Below, in pieces: positions 1-11,600 of a stretch of 64,000 bases of DNA; position 1 is the stretch's first letter; each line of letters opens with the position of its first letter. The stretch lies in assembly GCF_963576615.1 (NCBI RefSeq), contig NC_088714.1, forward strand, positions 48,527,272-48,591,271, in the 5' to 3' direction. The position numbers were made by a program, and so were the translations under genes. Below the pieces are notes generated by a model, which did no database searches, was not told the DNA's origin, and worked only from the letters and a program-made list of their open reading frames with translations. This DNA comes from Watersipora subatra (taxonomy: Eukaryota; Bryozoa; Gymnolaemata; Cheilostomatida; Watersiporidae).

Positions 1-1
1 C

Positions 2-1126
2 AGCTCAATGCCAAAAAACCAAGTCATGGCAATAAAAACCTACGCACTGCCAGTAATAAGATATCCAGCAGGCATAATAAAGTGGACTGAGGAAACCATC
101 AAAGAAACAGATATAGCAACTCGTAAACTGCTGACCATGCACGGAGCACTCCACCCTAAATCTGATACTACTAGATTGTATCTTGATAGGAAAGATGGCG
201 GTAGGGGACTCAAAAGTGTGCAGCAGACAGTGAAAAAGGAGGAGCAAAGCATCAAAGCATATGCAGCCTCCATGGCCATTTCAGATAAGTTGCTAGCTGA
301 ATTTCAATCGGCTGCTCTTACAACGGACCTACGCCCTGATGATGAGGAAATTGACTGGCACACGAAACCTCTTCATGGTGCTTACCACCAACAAATATCT
401 AAGGTTGGCGATCTTCACCAGACATATATGTGGCTGAACAAAGGAAACCTAACGGCCAATACAGAGTCGCTAATCATGGCAGCCCAGGAGCAAGTGCTCC
501 CAACAAGGCAACTCCAAATGAAAATCTATCACACTAGAGACGATCCTAGATGCAGACTGTGCAAAGATGCACCTGAGACCATCCAACACATCATCAGTGG
601 ATGCAAGCAGCTAGCAGGGAACGCATATACTGAGCGACATAATCATGTCGCAGGTGTTGTGTATAGAAGTCTAAGTGATGAGTATGGCCTTAATAAACCA
701 CAACACTGTTGGGAAGCTCCTGGTAAGGTCAATGAAAATGACCACGCTAAGATCCTCTGGGACTTCTGCATCCGAGCTGGCCAGCATGTCCTAGCAAACC
801 AACCAGATATAGTGGTGGTAGACAAGGAGAACAAGAGGGCTACTATAATAGATATAGCAGTACCCAATGACTACAATATAGTCAGCAAAGAAAAAGAAAA
901 GGTAGAGAAATATCTCCCTCTTGGAGAAGAAATTGAAAAATGCTGGAATGTAAGAACAGCTGTAATACCAGTAGTCATTGGGGCACTGGGCGCAATAACA
1001 CCGGCACATAAAATGTGGCTTGCCCAAATACCAACAACAATCAACTCAGGTGAGTTGCAGAAAAGTGCGCGATTGGGAACGGCTAAGATCTTGAGGCGAG
1101 TGCTCAAACTCCCAGGTCTCTGGTAG
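2..1126 (+). CDS. C-terminal part of LINE reverse transcriptase with restriction-like endonuclease
   Basis: The frame is open from the left edge of the window to the TAG at 1124-1126, so this is the 3' part of a longer ORF; the ATG at 8 is probably internal. The first ~90 residues resemble the region after the RT palm (ALPVIRYPAGIIKWT, TMHGALHP, GGRGL). A zinc knuckle follows near residue 182 (CRLC...ETIQHIISGC). Around residues 268-285 lies a PD-X14-D pattern (QPDIVVVD ... ATIIDIAVP), then EKVEKYLPL and EKCW. This order, C-terminal to the RT, is that of restriction-like endonucleases of R2/R4/NeSL-type non-LTR elements, which nick target DNA and prime reverse transcription. It reads without frameshifts or stops for 375 codons, so the copy may be young. 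The clade is not assigned. Confidence 0.85.
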   Translation, partial: SSMPKNQVMAIKTYALPVIRYPAGIIKWTEETIKETDIATRKLLTMHGALHPKSDTTRLYLDRKDGGRGLKSVQQTVKKEEQSIKAYAASMAISDKLLAEFQSAALTTDLRPDDEEIDWHTKPLHGAYHQQISKVGDLHQTYMWLNKGNLTANTESLIMAAQEQVLPTRQLQMKIYHTRDDPRCRLCKDAPETIQHIISGCKQLAGNAYTERHNHVAGVVYRSLSDEYGLNKPQHCWEAPGKVNENDHAKILWDFCIRAGQHVLANQPDIVVVDKENKRATIIDIAVPNDYNIVSKEKEKVEKYLPLGEEIEKCWNVRTAVIPVVIGALGAITPAHKMWLAQIPTTINSGELQKSARLGTAKILRRVLKLPGLW

Positions 1127-1257
1127 GAGACCCGAGTTAGAGCAGAATTTACCACCCATACGGGGTGTCCGGGGTGAGGAAACAATTTATATATATATAT
1201 ATATATACTGATGAAGAAGAAGGTTGCAGTTCACTAGAAGAGAGTGCTAGAGTTAAT

Positions 1258-1347
<90 letters not shown>
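1127..1347 (+). repeat. LINE 3' UTR and (TA)n tail
   Basis: After the stop codon comes a short 3' UTR with CACCCATACGGGGTGTCCGG, then a TA tract near 1188-1207, a 56-base unique spacer, and a long pure (TA)n tract at about 1264-1347. The ORF ends next to simple TA repeats, which may be the element's own tail or its target. Short ORFs across the tract are artefacts. Confidence 0.7.
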
Positions 1348-1350
<3 letters not shown>

Positions 1351-2860
1351 GCAAACCAGAGTTTTAACTGGTAAAGTTCGAATAGATCAGTTGACTGCAG
1401 ATTTTGCTTTGTAAAGCTCCATGAATTTATAAGAAGTAATAAATAGCATTAGAAACGTTGTCTTTAGTGAAAGGTTTTTCCATGTTTTAACATTTTCACT
1501 GAAAGCCACCTTTTGTAACAATTGCTGTCATAGCAAACCATCTAAATTTAAACAGTATAATTCGTAAAGATTTTAGTAGAATCTGGCATATTTGTCAGTT
1601 TCTCAAAAAGTAAATCAAAATTTAGTTTAGGTCTCATCTTTTTATTAAATTTATTTTTGGGAAATGTTAACTTCTTTTTCTTAAGTACTTGTTTTTATAA
1701 GGGGTAAATAAACTAGATAAAATCTACAGATAATCATTTTATACAAAGTTACCATTCTTACTGTTTACGCGAATTAAATGTTGACATAAGTATCCTATAT
1801 CACTGCTGTACATTAAAACTTATAATAACCAAACACAGCTAAGAAGCCTGTTTTAAAATGAAAATTGTATAGTTGTCAAACTTCATTGTTCTAGTTTTCT
1901 TACGCTTTGCATTTATTCTAAAACATTCAGATTCAAAGATGAATGAAACCTTTGAAAATTATAGGAAAACTGTAGTTTGATTTTATTTCATCACAAGCAT
2001 TTAGAGGATTGCTTTAATAATTTATATCCGCTATGGATCTTTTTTTTTAATTTTCTGAACATATAGTAGTGGTTTATAAAAATTTAAATATACTATGTTG
2101 AAAAATTATATAAGAAGTTTCAAAATTCCATTTAAAATTTTTTGAAAAATGATGTTGAGTTTTTGCATACTGGTTTTGAGCCTCTGACTGCTTAGTCAGA
2201 GGTTCAATTGGTGATCCTGGCAAAGAAGGGAGAACATAAAAGAACACTTTTGTGTCAGAACCATTTATTCTACATTTTCACCATTTGAGTTAAAGATTTT
2301 CAAAACCTTGAAACTTTTAACTCGCATAATGGGATTATATTTAAATATATTGATAGAAAACCATACTTTACTTAATAAAAAATTTAAACCTGTAAAAACT
2401 CAGATTTAAAGCAAAATTATGTAATACATTGTTTACTAATCAATATAACAAAGCAATGATTTATTAGAGCGCAATCTCAAAAGCTTAGTTGTGGTGCAGC
2501 GTAGTGCCACTAAAGATGTAGCAGTTGCTATAGCTTATAGCTACTATAGAAAATGAAATGTTTGTGGATACAATTTCCACAAATAAATGTTAGCTTCATC
2601 TTTACTGTTTATTATTTAAAATAATGTGTATCATTTTATTTAGTAATGGCACACAACATGCAGTTTGCATTTTTAGTACTAAAACATTATTATCCTTTTG
2701 TGGTGAAAGCCAGGAGAACACTAGCATTGGGCGTTTTTTAACCAAACGGTCAAAAACTAGTTGCATACACAATCAATCAGGCGAGATCGAGCCAGTCGGC
2801 TGAGTACATTTGGCACAGCTATAGCCAGGTCAATTGCTAGACCAAAGTCAGCCCGGCTAG
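1348..2860. other. AT-rich DNA, nothing assigned
   Basis: I see no long ORF, tRNA-like box pair, paired TIRs or tandem repeat here. Stop codons are dense in all frames. It is most simply intergenic or intronic sequence. Confidence 0.5.
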
Positions 2861-2864
2861 AAAC

Positions 2865-3062
2865 GCTATACTCAGCTCAACTAAAGTTAGACACATTATT
2901 TACATATGCAAATCTCAAAATTTGTGTGTTCTTCATTATGACCAACTATAGATATTAAACTCTTGGAATTAAAAGCTCGCACTCTACTGGACTTGAACTC
3001 CTAATGATTGCAACTGCAAGTTTCAAACCGCGCATTTAGCCACCAAGCTACGCTGTTTTTAT
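2865..3062 (-). mobile_element. tRNA-derived SINE copy with long 3' tail
   Basis: The minus strand at about 2972-3055 looks like a tRNA head: TGGTGGCTAAATGC (A-box-like) and GGAGTTCAAGTCC (B-box-like). It is followed by CTATAGTTGGTCATAATGAA and an extended tail containing AATAATGTGTCTAAC and TTGAGCTGAGTATAGC. The same tail follows the SINE head at 5080-5275, so the two form one subfamily. Mutations in the tRNA part and the continuing tail argue against a functional tRNA gene. Confidence 0.6.
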
Positions 3063-3700
3063 GATTCTATCGCTCTTATCACACACTTTTGATTATTAAC
3101 TAATATTACCTTTTGCATCTGTTATTTTTTGAAATCGTTTCAAAACTATTCTTTTGCTACCATTACCTATTTTTTAACTTGTAACTTTCAAATATGCTTC
3201 TTCAAATTCAAATGTGCCGTTACACTTATATTTCGGCTTTTACGTAGGGTTCAATTGCTAATTTGGTAAAGGTTAATACTTTTTACGCAAACATTTGTAT
3301 TAGCTCGAGTAGGAATAGTCTTTACATTCCCTCTCCGTTCAGTCAGAAAAAGTACGAAACAAGGACAGTCCAATATCTCAATTTTACATTTGCACCAGTA
3401 TTGAAAAGTACCAGTATCGTTATATTCAAAGTTTTGATGGATAGCTTCTGCTGGAACAGTAACACTTGTTATACCCACACACTTCTAAGCACGAATTGTT
3501 ATTATTAATTCAACACATTGAGGACTTTTATTTTGTTGTCGCAGTTTGCGGTAATAGTATCATTACCAAATTATATTTTATTGTAATCGTACCAAAACAG
3601 ACTTAATTTAGCTATTACTTGCTAATTATTTCACATTTACATTTAAACATTTTTATAGTTGTTTAATTTCGTTTCCTAGTTTATATGACCCTGCAAAACA
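3063..3700. other. AT-rich DNA, nothing assigned
   Basis: Only short overlapping ORFs on both strands (3251-3508) are present, without splice context or recognisable motifs. Confidence 0.45.
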
Positions 3701-4115
3701 GTTTTCTCATGATATGAAGTTTGAAAGTTAAATTGTTAAAGTTAAAATGGTAACTGTTGTTATGTTTAAAAAAGATAATTTTTTTGTGCAAAGACTTTTA
3801 TTACCCAGGCAACAACAGTCATTCGGTAGTTTCTTATAGTACTGAAGCCGAGTCATGTATGCATGATCAGCTGAGCTTAAAGTGGTGAACTGTAAAGCAT
3901 ATAGAACTGTCTCAGATGAGCAAAAGAAAGTATCAAAGTATCTCATTGCGCAGTTTACTGTATGTTTAATGCGTCCTGAACTGTACTCGTATATGTACTA
4001 GGTGAATTCCAGGTGTTGCCTGGGTAGTAAAAAAGTCTTTGGATAACAAATGTATTTTTATTTGGCATATACAACTTTTACTGTTCTAACTTTTAAACTT
4101 CATATCATGAGAAAA
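3701..4115. repeat. Foldback element with ~105-115 bp arms
   Basis: The left arm (about 3701-3816) begins TTTTCTCATGATATGAAGTT and reaches TTTATTACCCAGGCAACA. It is matched in reverse complement by about 4013-4115, which starts TGTTGCCTGGGTAGTAAA and ends AACTTCATATCATGAGAAAA. The arms are diverged but collinear over most of their length around a ~200-bp loop. A further partial copy of the arm end lies near 4190-4230. This resembles a foldback or MITE remnant; no TSD was identified. Confidence 0.55.
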
Positions 4116-5079
4116 GTGTATTATGTGCAGTTCAAATAAATTAAGAGAAAAATTAAAACAACTGTGAAGGTTTTCAAACTTTTTATTACAATCACAACTT
4201 TTAAATTTCATATAATGAAAGAAGTGTTTAGGTGAAATAAAATAGGAGAAAAAGTAAAACTGTAAAGGTGTTTGAATGTGAATGTGAAATTATTAGCAGG
4301 TAATGTCTGAATATAGTCTGTTTTGTTATGATTACAATGAAAAATTGTTTAGTATATAATCATACTATTTTAATTAGTTTTAGTGTTGGCATCACAAGGC
4401 CAAAGTACTGTATAGAGTGATATAGAAACCCATAGTAATTATCGAATGCAAACACCTGGTAAAAATCATCAAATTCATCATCATTCAAAAACAGTAACAA
4501 AACAATAAATTAACTTTAGTAACTATACTTATCTACAATAACTTTGTGTATTTTGTGGTTATGATCTGCAAGAAAATGTAGCATTACAATGTACTACTTG
4601 CAAAACGTACTGTGAAAAGTTTCTATGTTCGAGACAAACGTGTAACATAAACGCCAAACCTAGCTTAAATAAATTTAGCTTACTAAACAAATACATGTAT
4701 ACTTGAAAGAAGTTTTGGTAAACTTCAAACTTTTAACTTAAGTTTTATTACTTTTCTGTTGGCGAATCCATTTTTACCATAACAGACAATGCCAAACTGA
4801 GATGGCGAGCAATGTATATCTCCTACTGACGTATATAATCGATACACAAATCACTAAATCGTAATTTCGAGATCAGTTTTGTTGATATTGTATGGTGAGA
4901 AAACAAACTCACCATAATATGGTAAGAACAAAAAAGATCGCATTTCATAGAGTTAGGCAAACAATATTTTATCACAGGGATAACGTAACCCTTAGGCGCG
5001 ATGTATCAATTAATACACTATTTATGGTGTGAAATTGAGAGAGGGTATACAGTACATAACATGAGCCTTCGTAGACTTG
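4116..5079. other. AT-rich DNA with a local duplicate of the foldback arm
   Basis: Near 4190-4262 a diverged duplicate of the sequence at 4085-4165 is recognisable (AACTTTTAAATTTCATATAA then GAGAAAAAGTAAAAC). The rest shows no gene or element boundary. Confidence 0.4.
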
Positions 5080-5275
5080 TGGCAATATGTTTGGTTGCAA
5101 TCATGTGACTAAACATGGGGTTGCAATCTTTGTGAGTTCAAATCCAGCACAATGTGAGCTCTTCATTCCAATATTTTAATAGCTTCATGTATAGCTAGCC
5201 ATAATGAAGGACACAAAATTTGACATTTACATATATAGATAATGTGTCTGGCTTCAGTTGAACTGAGTATAGCAT
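5080..5275 (+). mobile_element. tRNA-derived SINE copy, long-tail subfamily
   Basis: A degraded tRNA-like head (B-box-like GTGAGTTCAAATCC near 5130) is followed by ATTCCAATATTTTAATAGC, the SINE core seen in the other copies. The extended tail (CATAATGAAGGACACAAAAT, GATAATGTGTCTGGC, TTGAACTGAGTATAGC) matches the copy at 2865-3062. AT-rich simple sequence follows at about 5296-5348. Confidence 0.6.
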
Positions 5276-5632
5276 TAGTAAAAGCTTGTTGTATGTATAT
5301 AATAGATATAATATATATTATATATATATAATAGATATAATATATATACTTCACTCGAGTGGTTTGGTTTCTTTAGAGCTAGTAAAGGAACTCGGTTGAT
5401 TACTTTACACTTTTATGTAGGCTAAGTTCAACAATTTACTTGCATTGATTGGAAGTAGACAACTCCTAATGTCTTCTACTTCGGCTGACCTCGACTAAGT
5501 TTCTCGCAATATTTTACAAAACTGTCAATTTATTCCATAAATACTAGTAAAACTAAATAGCCAAGTTTTTGTTGACTAATCCAAAACCAAAAAAATTGCA
5601 GACTTGTGAAAGAGCAGTGGTGCGCATCATAC

Positions 5633-8600
5633 CTTTGCTATATCTCCAACAAATACGCGGCCTCCGGCGATAGCTGAAGGATTATGAAATCTGATTATGT
5701 AGTCATTTTTCCTGCAGAATTCTACAAAAGAACAATAGTAATGAATGATTGTGTATGAGTTCATACAAGCAGACAGCTTATGCAATAATCAGCTGTCATT
5801 CCTACTCTTATCGCATAATGGCTCTTGCTGAAAGGTTCTCTTGTTCTTGGCGACCAAATAGTTTTTGCTAAATATCAGCTTTACTCTACTAATACTGTAT
5901 TCACAAAATCAGATGCTACTTGTGCAATTTTTCAGAAAATAGTTTCACCACGATTGCAATCGATCAATTATCAAAACAGTTCATGTCTATCTAATACAAT
6001 AATTAAACAGGAGAAGCCATTTTAGCTGACGGGTTCATTATTAACTGCAGAAACTGCTTGTCATCAGCAATTTTTATGTAACATATTGTGTTATAGAATT
6101 ATAAAATAAATATTAAACATTATATGTAATTGTAGTATAGAACAGATAAACAATTATTATTTATTTGTTATCTCATTGGTTTTTGTTTGTTAACACAGTT
6201 GCAGATAATTCTAATAATTCTAACACTGTGTTGCATTCTACCAACATGTATGAGTTGTTAGAACAATTCGGACAGCTTTGTTACAGGTTGTACCATATGT
6301 TATTCAACATACGGTATACATACGGTAAATTGAATGCCTGTAATTGAACGCCATGACGCGCTATTTTTCAACCCTTCCTCTATAGTGGCGGTCAATTAGA
6401 GGTGGCGCTCAAATAGAGGTTGGCGGTGTATTTTTCAAATGGCTCAGCAAAATTTCGGGAAGATAAATAGCCCTATTAGGGGCAAAGCAAATGTTGCCTA
6501 TATTTTGCTCTTTTTTTCCGGTGGAGCGATATTAAACCTTTTGGATGCAATAAACCTGCTAACTTCTCTCTAAGTTGTCAAGGATCTTATAATAAATATG
6601 CATCGAGAAACCAAGAAATATTTCTACCAGTTGATATCTATTGCTTGCAATTGACCTGCGATGATATTATAGCCTGTGTCCTTTTTTGCAGTTTGTTGGC
6701 ATTTTCAATTTTTATTTCATTCTAAATTTAAAGACATGTTTTTATTATATGTCTCTATTTATCAATGTTGCATAAAAAGCTCATTGCACCCAATGATATG
6801 TTTGCTACTGTTTGCAGCAAAACTAGCTTTTTATGTGCAATAGAAGTGGATTTATGAGCAATGATCATTGGTAAGCTCTGTTAAGATAGCTGCATGGTCA
6901 CTATTAAACAACATGCTATAAATCTGCAAATTTATAAGTTATATAATGCTAATCTATTAAATGATACAAATATATGTTTTTGAACAAGTGATACAAATGA
7001 ATCATACTTATATTACATGCAGAAACAAAAATTAATGTTTTTAAAACAAAATTATTTTCGTTGTTTGCTCAGATAGCTACGTTGCTTATTTTTTAACCCT
7101 TTTCTCGTAGTGGCAGTCAAATATAGGTGGCATACAATTAGAGGTGGCGTTCAAATAGAGGTGGCATTTAAATAGAAGGGGCGTTCAATTAGAGATTTTA
7201 TGGTAGTTTGGTTTTACAATTATTATTTACAGAAATTAGCATAACTTCTACTTATCTTTTTAAATGTGAAAGCCCTCTTTGGAGCCATATGTCCAAGTTA
7301 CAGCTTGCTACAGTCAGTGTTTTACAACACACTTTCTGAGTGACCAATCACAGCTGAGGCAGTAGTAGGTGTTTAAGTTTATTATCTGCTTGTACGATTG
7401 GTTTAATAATGTCAGACTATCATAATAACAATGCTAACATATTTAAAAAATAACCAATTGATATAGATAGCTTTAAACTTCATAGAGAATCCCACTGAGC
7501 TGTCTGCCAAAACGCAGAAGCTAGCAGGCTTTAATTAAGCAACTACTCTCAACAAACCGATGTACAATGAACTCTAATAAACTTCCTTTGAAGCTTTCAA
7601 GGATGAAAAATTTCATTGAGCTTATATTTATGATGCTGCATGATGAGACATTTTGAAAAACCACAGACATTTATCCAAAATAGCTACATGTAGCCGGTTG
7701 GTTTATCAGCATTGGCAGAACAAATTACTTAATCACCTGAGTCAGATGTGATGGTGTTAGAAGCAACTACACTGTTTGTTTTAAAGAAATCTAGAGAGTG
7801 CGTACTAAATACTGCACTGCCTGTCAGAAAGGAGCATCGAATAATTGTTTTAGATTGAATGACAATTTTTTCACAGACTGCTTGATGTTCTAAAGAAAAA
7901 CAGTCCATATACTAATTACTACGCAAATCACAATATTATAAGCTAGGAAATGTTCAAAAGCAAGTACAAAGTTCATTGTTAGATTTTCAGAGCAAATTCA
8001 GCACCAACTACATTTGCTGGTCAAGTCGGTCTATAAGCAATCAAGGTTATGCTACAAGAACTCACTTAGGCTAACAAATATCCATGATCTGTGATCCATG
8101 ATATTGACATGAACAGAAGGTTGCCATATCACTCTATTGTGCTTACGAATATATATGACATAGCTTAAAGTGCCAACAAAAAAGAACATCCAGCTACTGA
8201 AACTAGTCGTACAATAGAAACATCACTTTCATAGTCAGCTCAGGCTAAAGAATCGAACAAACTCTCTACACCAGTAGCTAGTATCGTATCCAATCCATCG
8301 ACTCAGATAGACAACGATGTTTATAAAAAGTACTAGTTCACATAGTATGGAATGCATTCATTAAAATTGATCTCTCACTCACTAACAATAATTTTACACT
8401 TGTTTCAACAATGCCAGGAATAAGAAAGCAAATATGTTAAAAACATTTGGCTAGAATAATAAGTTGGTCTATACCAAAACAACTGCTAGATTTCACATAG
8501 AACAAACCAGTTGCATCTTAATGTAAGATCAGCAAGATATGACCACGCTTTGAATGTTAAAAATAAATTGCTTTAGGATTTAAATTATAATTGTAACAAT

Positions 8601-11600
8601 ACAAGAAAGATGGTGATTGTTGGGTAGTTTTCATAATATCAGGTAATGTTTGAGGTTGGAAAGCCTATATTTTTTGTTCTGCACACCAATTTATTACCAC
8701 ATATCAAAATTTGAGGTTGTTCATGATTTTTCAAAAGATAATATTAACAATAATGAAGTAATATAGGAAAACAAATTATTATAAATAGTTTTCTCTTTGT
8801 CTCTCAGTAGCACTTTGCTATTATACAGCCTGTTTAATTTTTTTGCATTTCATGCATTTCTCAAGATTTTTATTTGCATAGTATTCTTACCTGAGTATCT
8901 AGGAGCCACTGCGATACTGTCTCTAGCACCATGAGCCATATACCCATTACATCCGTAATTTGAAGGATAATAATTTTGAAGTTCGGTTCGGTTATATTTT
9001 CTTTGATTTATGCATAAGTATGGGACCAAATAAGCCAAACCACAAAGTAGAGTCCAACCGCATTCTTGCAAACTTTTCTACAATTGCATGCAAGGTTCAC
9101 AAGTTCCCATGAAGTCATGAAAAGTATAATGTTTTAAGATCAGAGTGAGACTAGAGTTTATTCTCAGGAATAATAATGGTTGTAGAGTATAGTTATTGAA
9201 ATGAATGCCTGGCATTGCATAGGTGATAGAATACTTACCTGATGAACTTGAGTACATTACCTAAAAAGCTAGAACTTTACTGAATTATTTACTAAAACAG
9301 TACCCACATTTTGGATGAGCTTAACAATGGTTACAAGCAGCTGTCAATAGGGCTAGTTAATAACGCTGAGCAAGTGCTTCAAACGTGACAACCGTAAAAC
9401 CTCTAATTGAATACCACCTATATTTGAATGCCACCTCCAATTGACCGCCACCCTGAGAAAAGGGTTGAAAAATAGACTGCTACTCTCCAATTGAACGCCA
9501 TTTCAGTTTGACCGCTACTTTGACAATATTTGATCTTTTCAGGCTCATAATATCAACTAATATTGAGAAAGGTGTTCACAAAATCATATTGTCGATAAAT
9601 CATATATATATATATCAATAACAATTAATTTTCTTGTTGTCCAATTCCAAAACTTTTCGTCTTTTTGCTAAGACTTGGAAAACAAAACCATAGAAATAAT
9701 CAAAAACGGTTTCAGGCTAGTAGTCGTTCTCTGTTTAACACAGTCTTTCTACTTCAAAGTAGCCTACATATACAGAAAAAAAACAGCTTAAATTTAATTT
9801 TTAAAGAAATAATCGTTGTCTCAGACTAATAGTGGTTCCTTGTTTAACGCGTTCGTAATAATTCGAAGTACATGTAAATATTTAAAAATTGTTCAACTTT
9901 TCGATTGTAAATGGAAGTTTGAAAGCAACACCATCAAAATAACTACTAACTGTCTCAGGCTAATAGTAGTTCCTTGTTTAACGCAATTCTCATACTTCGG
10001 AGCAGCCACATGTAAAAGCCGGTTTGCAAGTTTTGGACCAAAGGTTACATTGAGCAACCAAATTTTACACGTTGCATTGGTGCTAAATGCAGTGCGTGTA
10101 AGTTTTGCTCTGCCAAAAATTGTTTGAAAGCTAGTATTGACTAGTTGAGCAGTGCAAAAGATGGAAGGTATTGAACAACCAAAAGATAGTTGTTTCATCA
10201 AAAACAACAATCAGAAGCAACTATCGAAGCAAACAACGGAAATACTTTTGTTTTAAAAACGTTAATTTTTGTTTCTTTAATAATATAAGTATAGTTTGTG
10301 TATGTGGTTTGTGTGTATATTTTTGTATCGATTGATAGATAATTATTGTGTAATTTATAAATATGCAGGTTTATAACTTGTTATTTAATAGCATCCCTTT
10401 GGTTATCTTAACATGGCTTACAATGGATCGATGCTCATAACTAACCCTCTATTGCACATAAAAAGCTAATTTTTGCAGCAAACTGTAGCAAACATATCAA
10501 TGAGTTTTTGCTCAACATTGTTAAATATAGATATAAAATCAAAATATGTCTTCAAATTTGGAACAAAATAAAAATTGAACAATCCAACAATTTGCAAAGA
10601 AAAACACAGGCTATGATATCATTGCAGGTCAATTGTAAGCAATCGATATCCACTGGTAGATATATTTCTCGGTTTTTTGATACATATTTATTGAGAGATA
10701 TTTGACAATTTGAAGGTATGTTAGCAGATTTATTTCATTCAAAATGTTTAATATCACTCCACAGAAAAAAAGAGAGAAAAATATAAGCGACGTTCGCTTC
10801 TCCCGTAATAGGGCTGAATTTATCTTCCGAAAATTCTGAAGAGCCATTTGAAAAATACACCAACAGCTTCAATTTGACCGCCACCTCCAATCGACTGCCG
10901 CTATCAAAGAAAGGTTGAAAAATAGAGTGCCATGACATTCAATTAGAGGTTTTACCGTCTATTGACCAATGTAATGATTATATGCCCAATGAATCCACTG
11001 CATTTCATTTAGCATAATAATTAAGCTCACCAAATTTAGATCTTGAGGTACTGAGATCAAATCCAGCGCTGTGCGGAGTTTTCATGGCTAGGTTTTAATT
11101 GCTATATCACCGGTTTTATCGAAAATATAAAACGACAACCACTGAAATTCATATATAGTAGCTGCAGGAAACTCAATGTAATAGCCATCGTTAAGAAATC
11201 TAAAACAGTTAGTGAAGTTGTACAATTGGAAAAAATAAACTGTCGTATGTTGAGAACGCATGAGGAACTTGATACTTCTATACAAAAATCTACAAGTGGA
11301 GACGATTAGAAGCTACTGTAAGGAGATTTATTGTGTCACCTTTACTAGCTCAATGCCGAAACTCAGGGAGGACAAACGTCGCATGTTTCAAGTTAAGAAT
11401 AACGTATTTGCATCCACTTCGAAATTGTCCAAGACAAGCATTCACAAAAATGTGCAAATTGAGTGGGTTTATAGCTTCCCGCCTGTGCTTTTTATAGGTA
11501 ACAGGCTCTGCCTCCCTCTGTAGGTCTGTGCCAAGTCAGATAGGTCAGAAATGGGTTAAGTTGGTTTGATCTATTTTGGTGTGAGTTGTCTCTGCCCGTC

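Noticed and set aside
1165-1374. ORF over the TA tract
   Set aside because: An alternating IY peptide from (TA)n; microsatellite artefact.
3728-3946. Minus-strand ORF
   Set aside because: Lies over the foldback repeat; no motif or splice sites.
11092-11201. Minus-strand exon (FLNDGYYIEFPAATIYEFQW ...)
   Set aside because: It has an acceptor, but its phase does not fit the neighbouring exon (reading from phase 0 gives a stop at once), and its 3' end runs into a SINE fragment.
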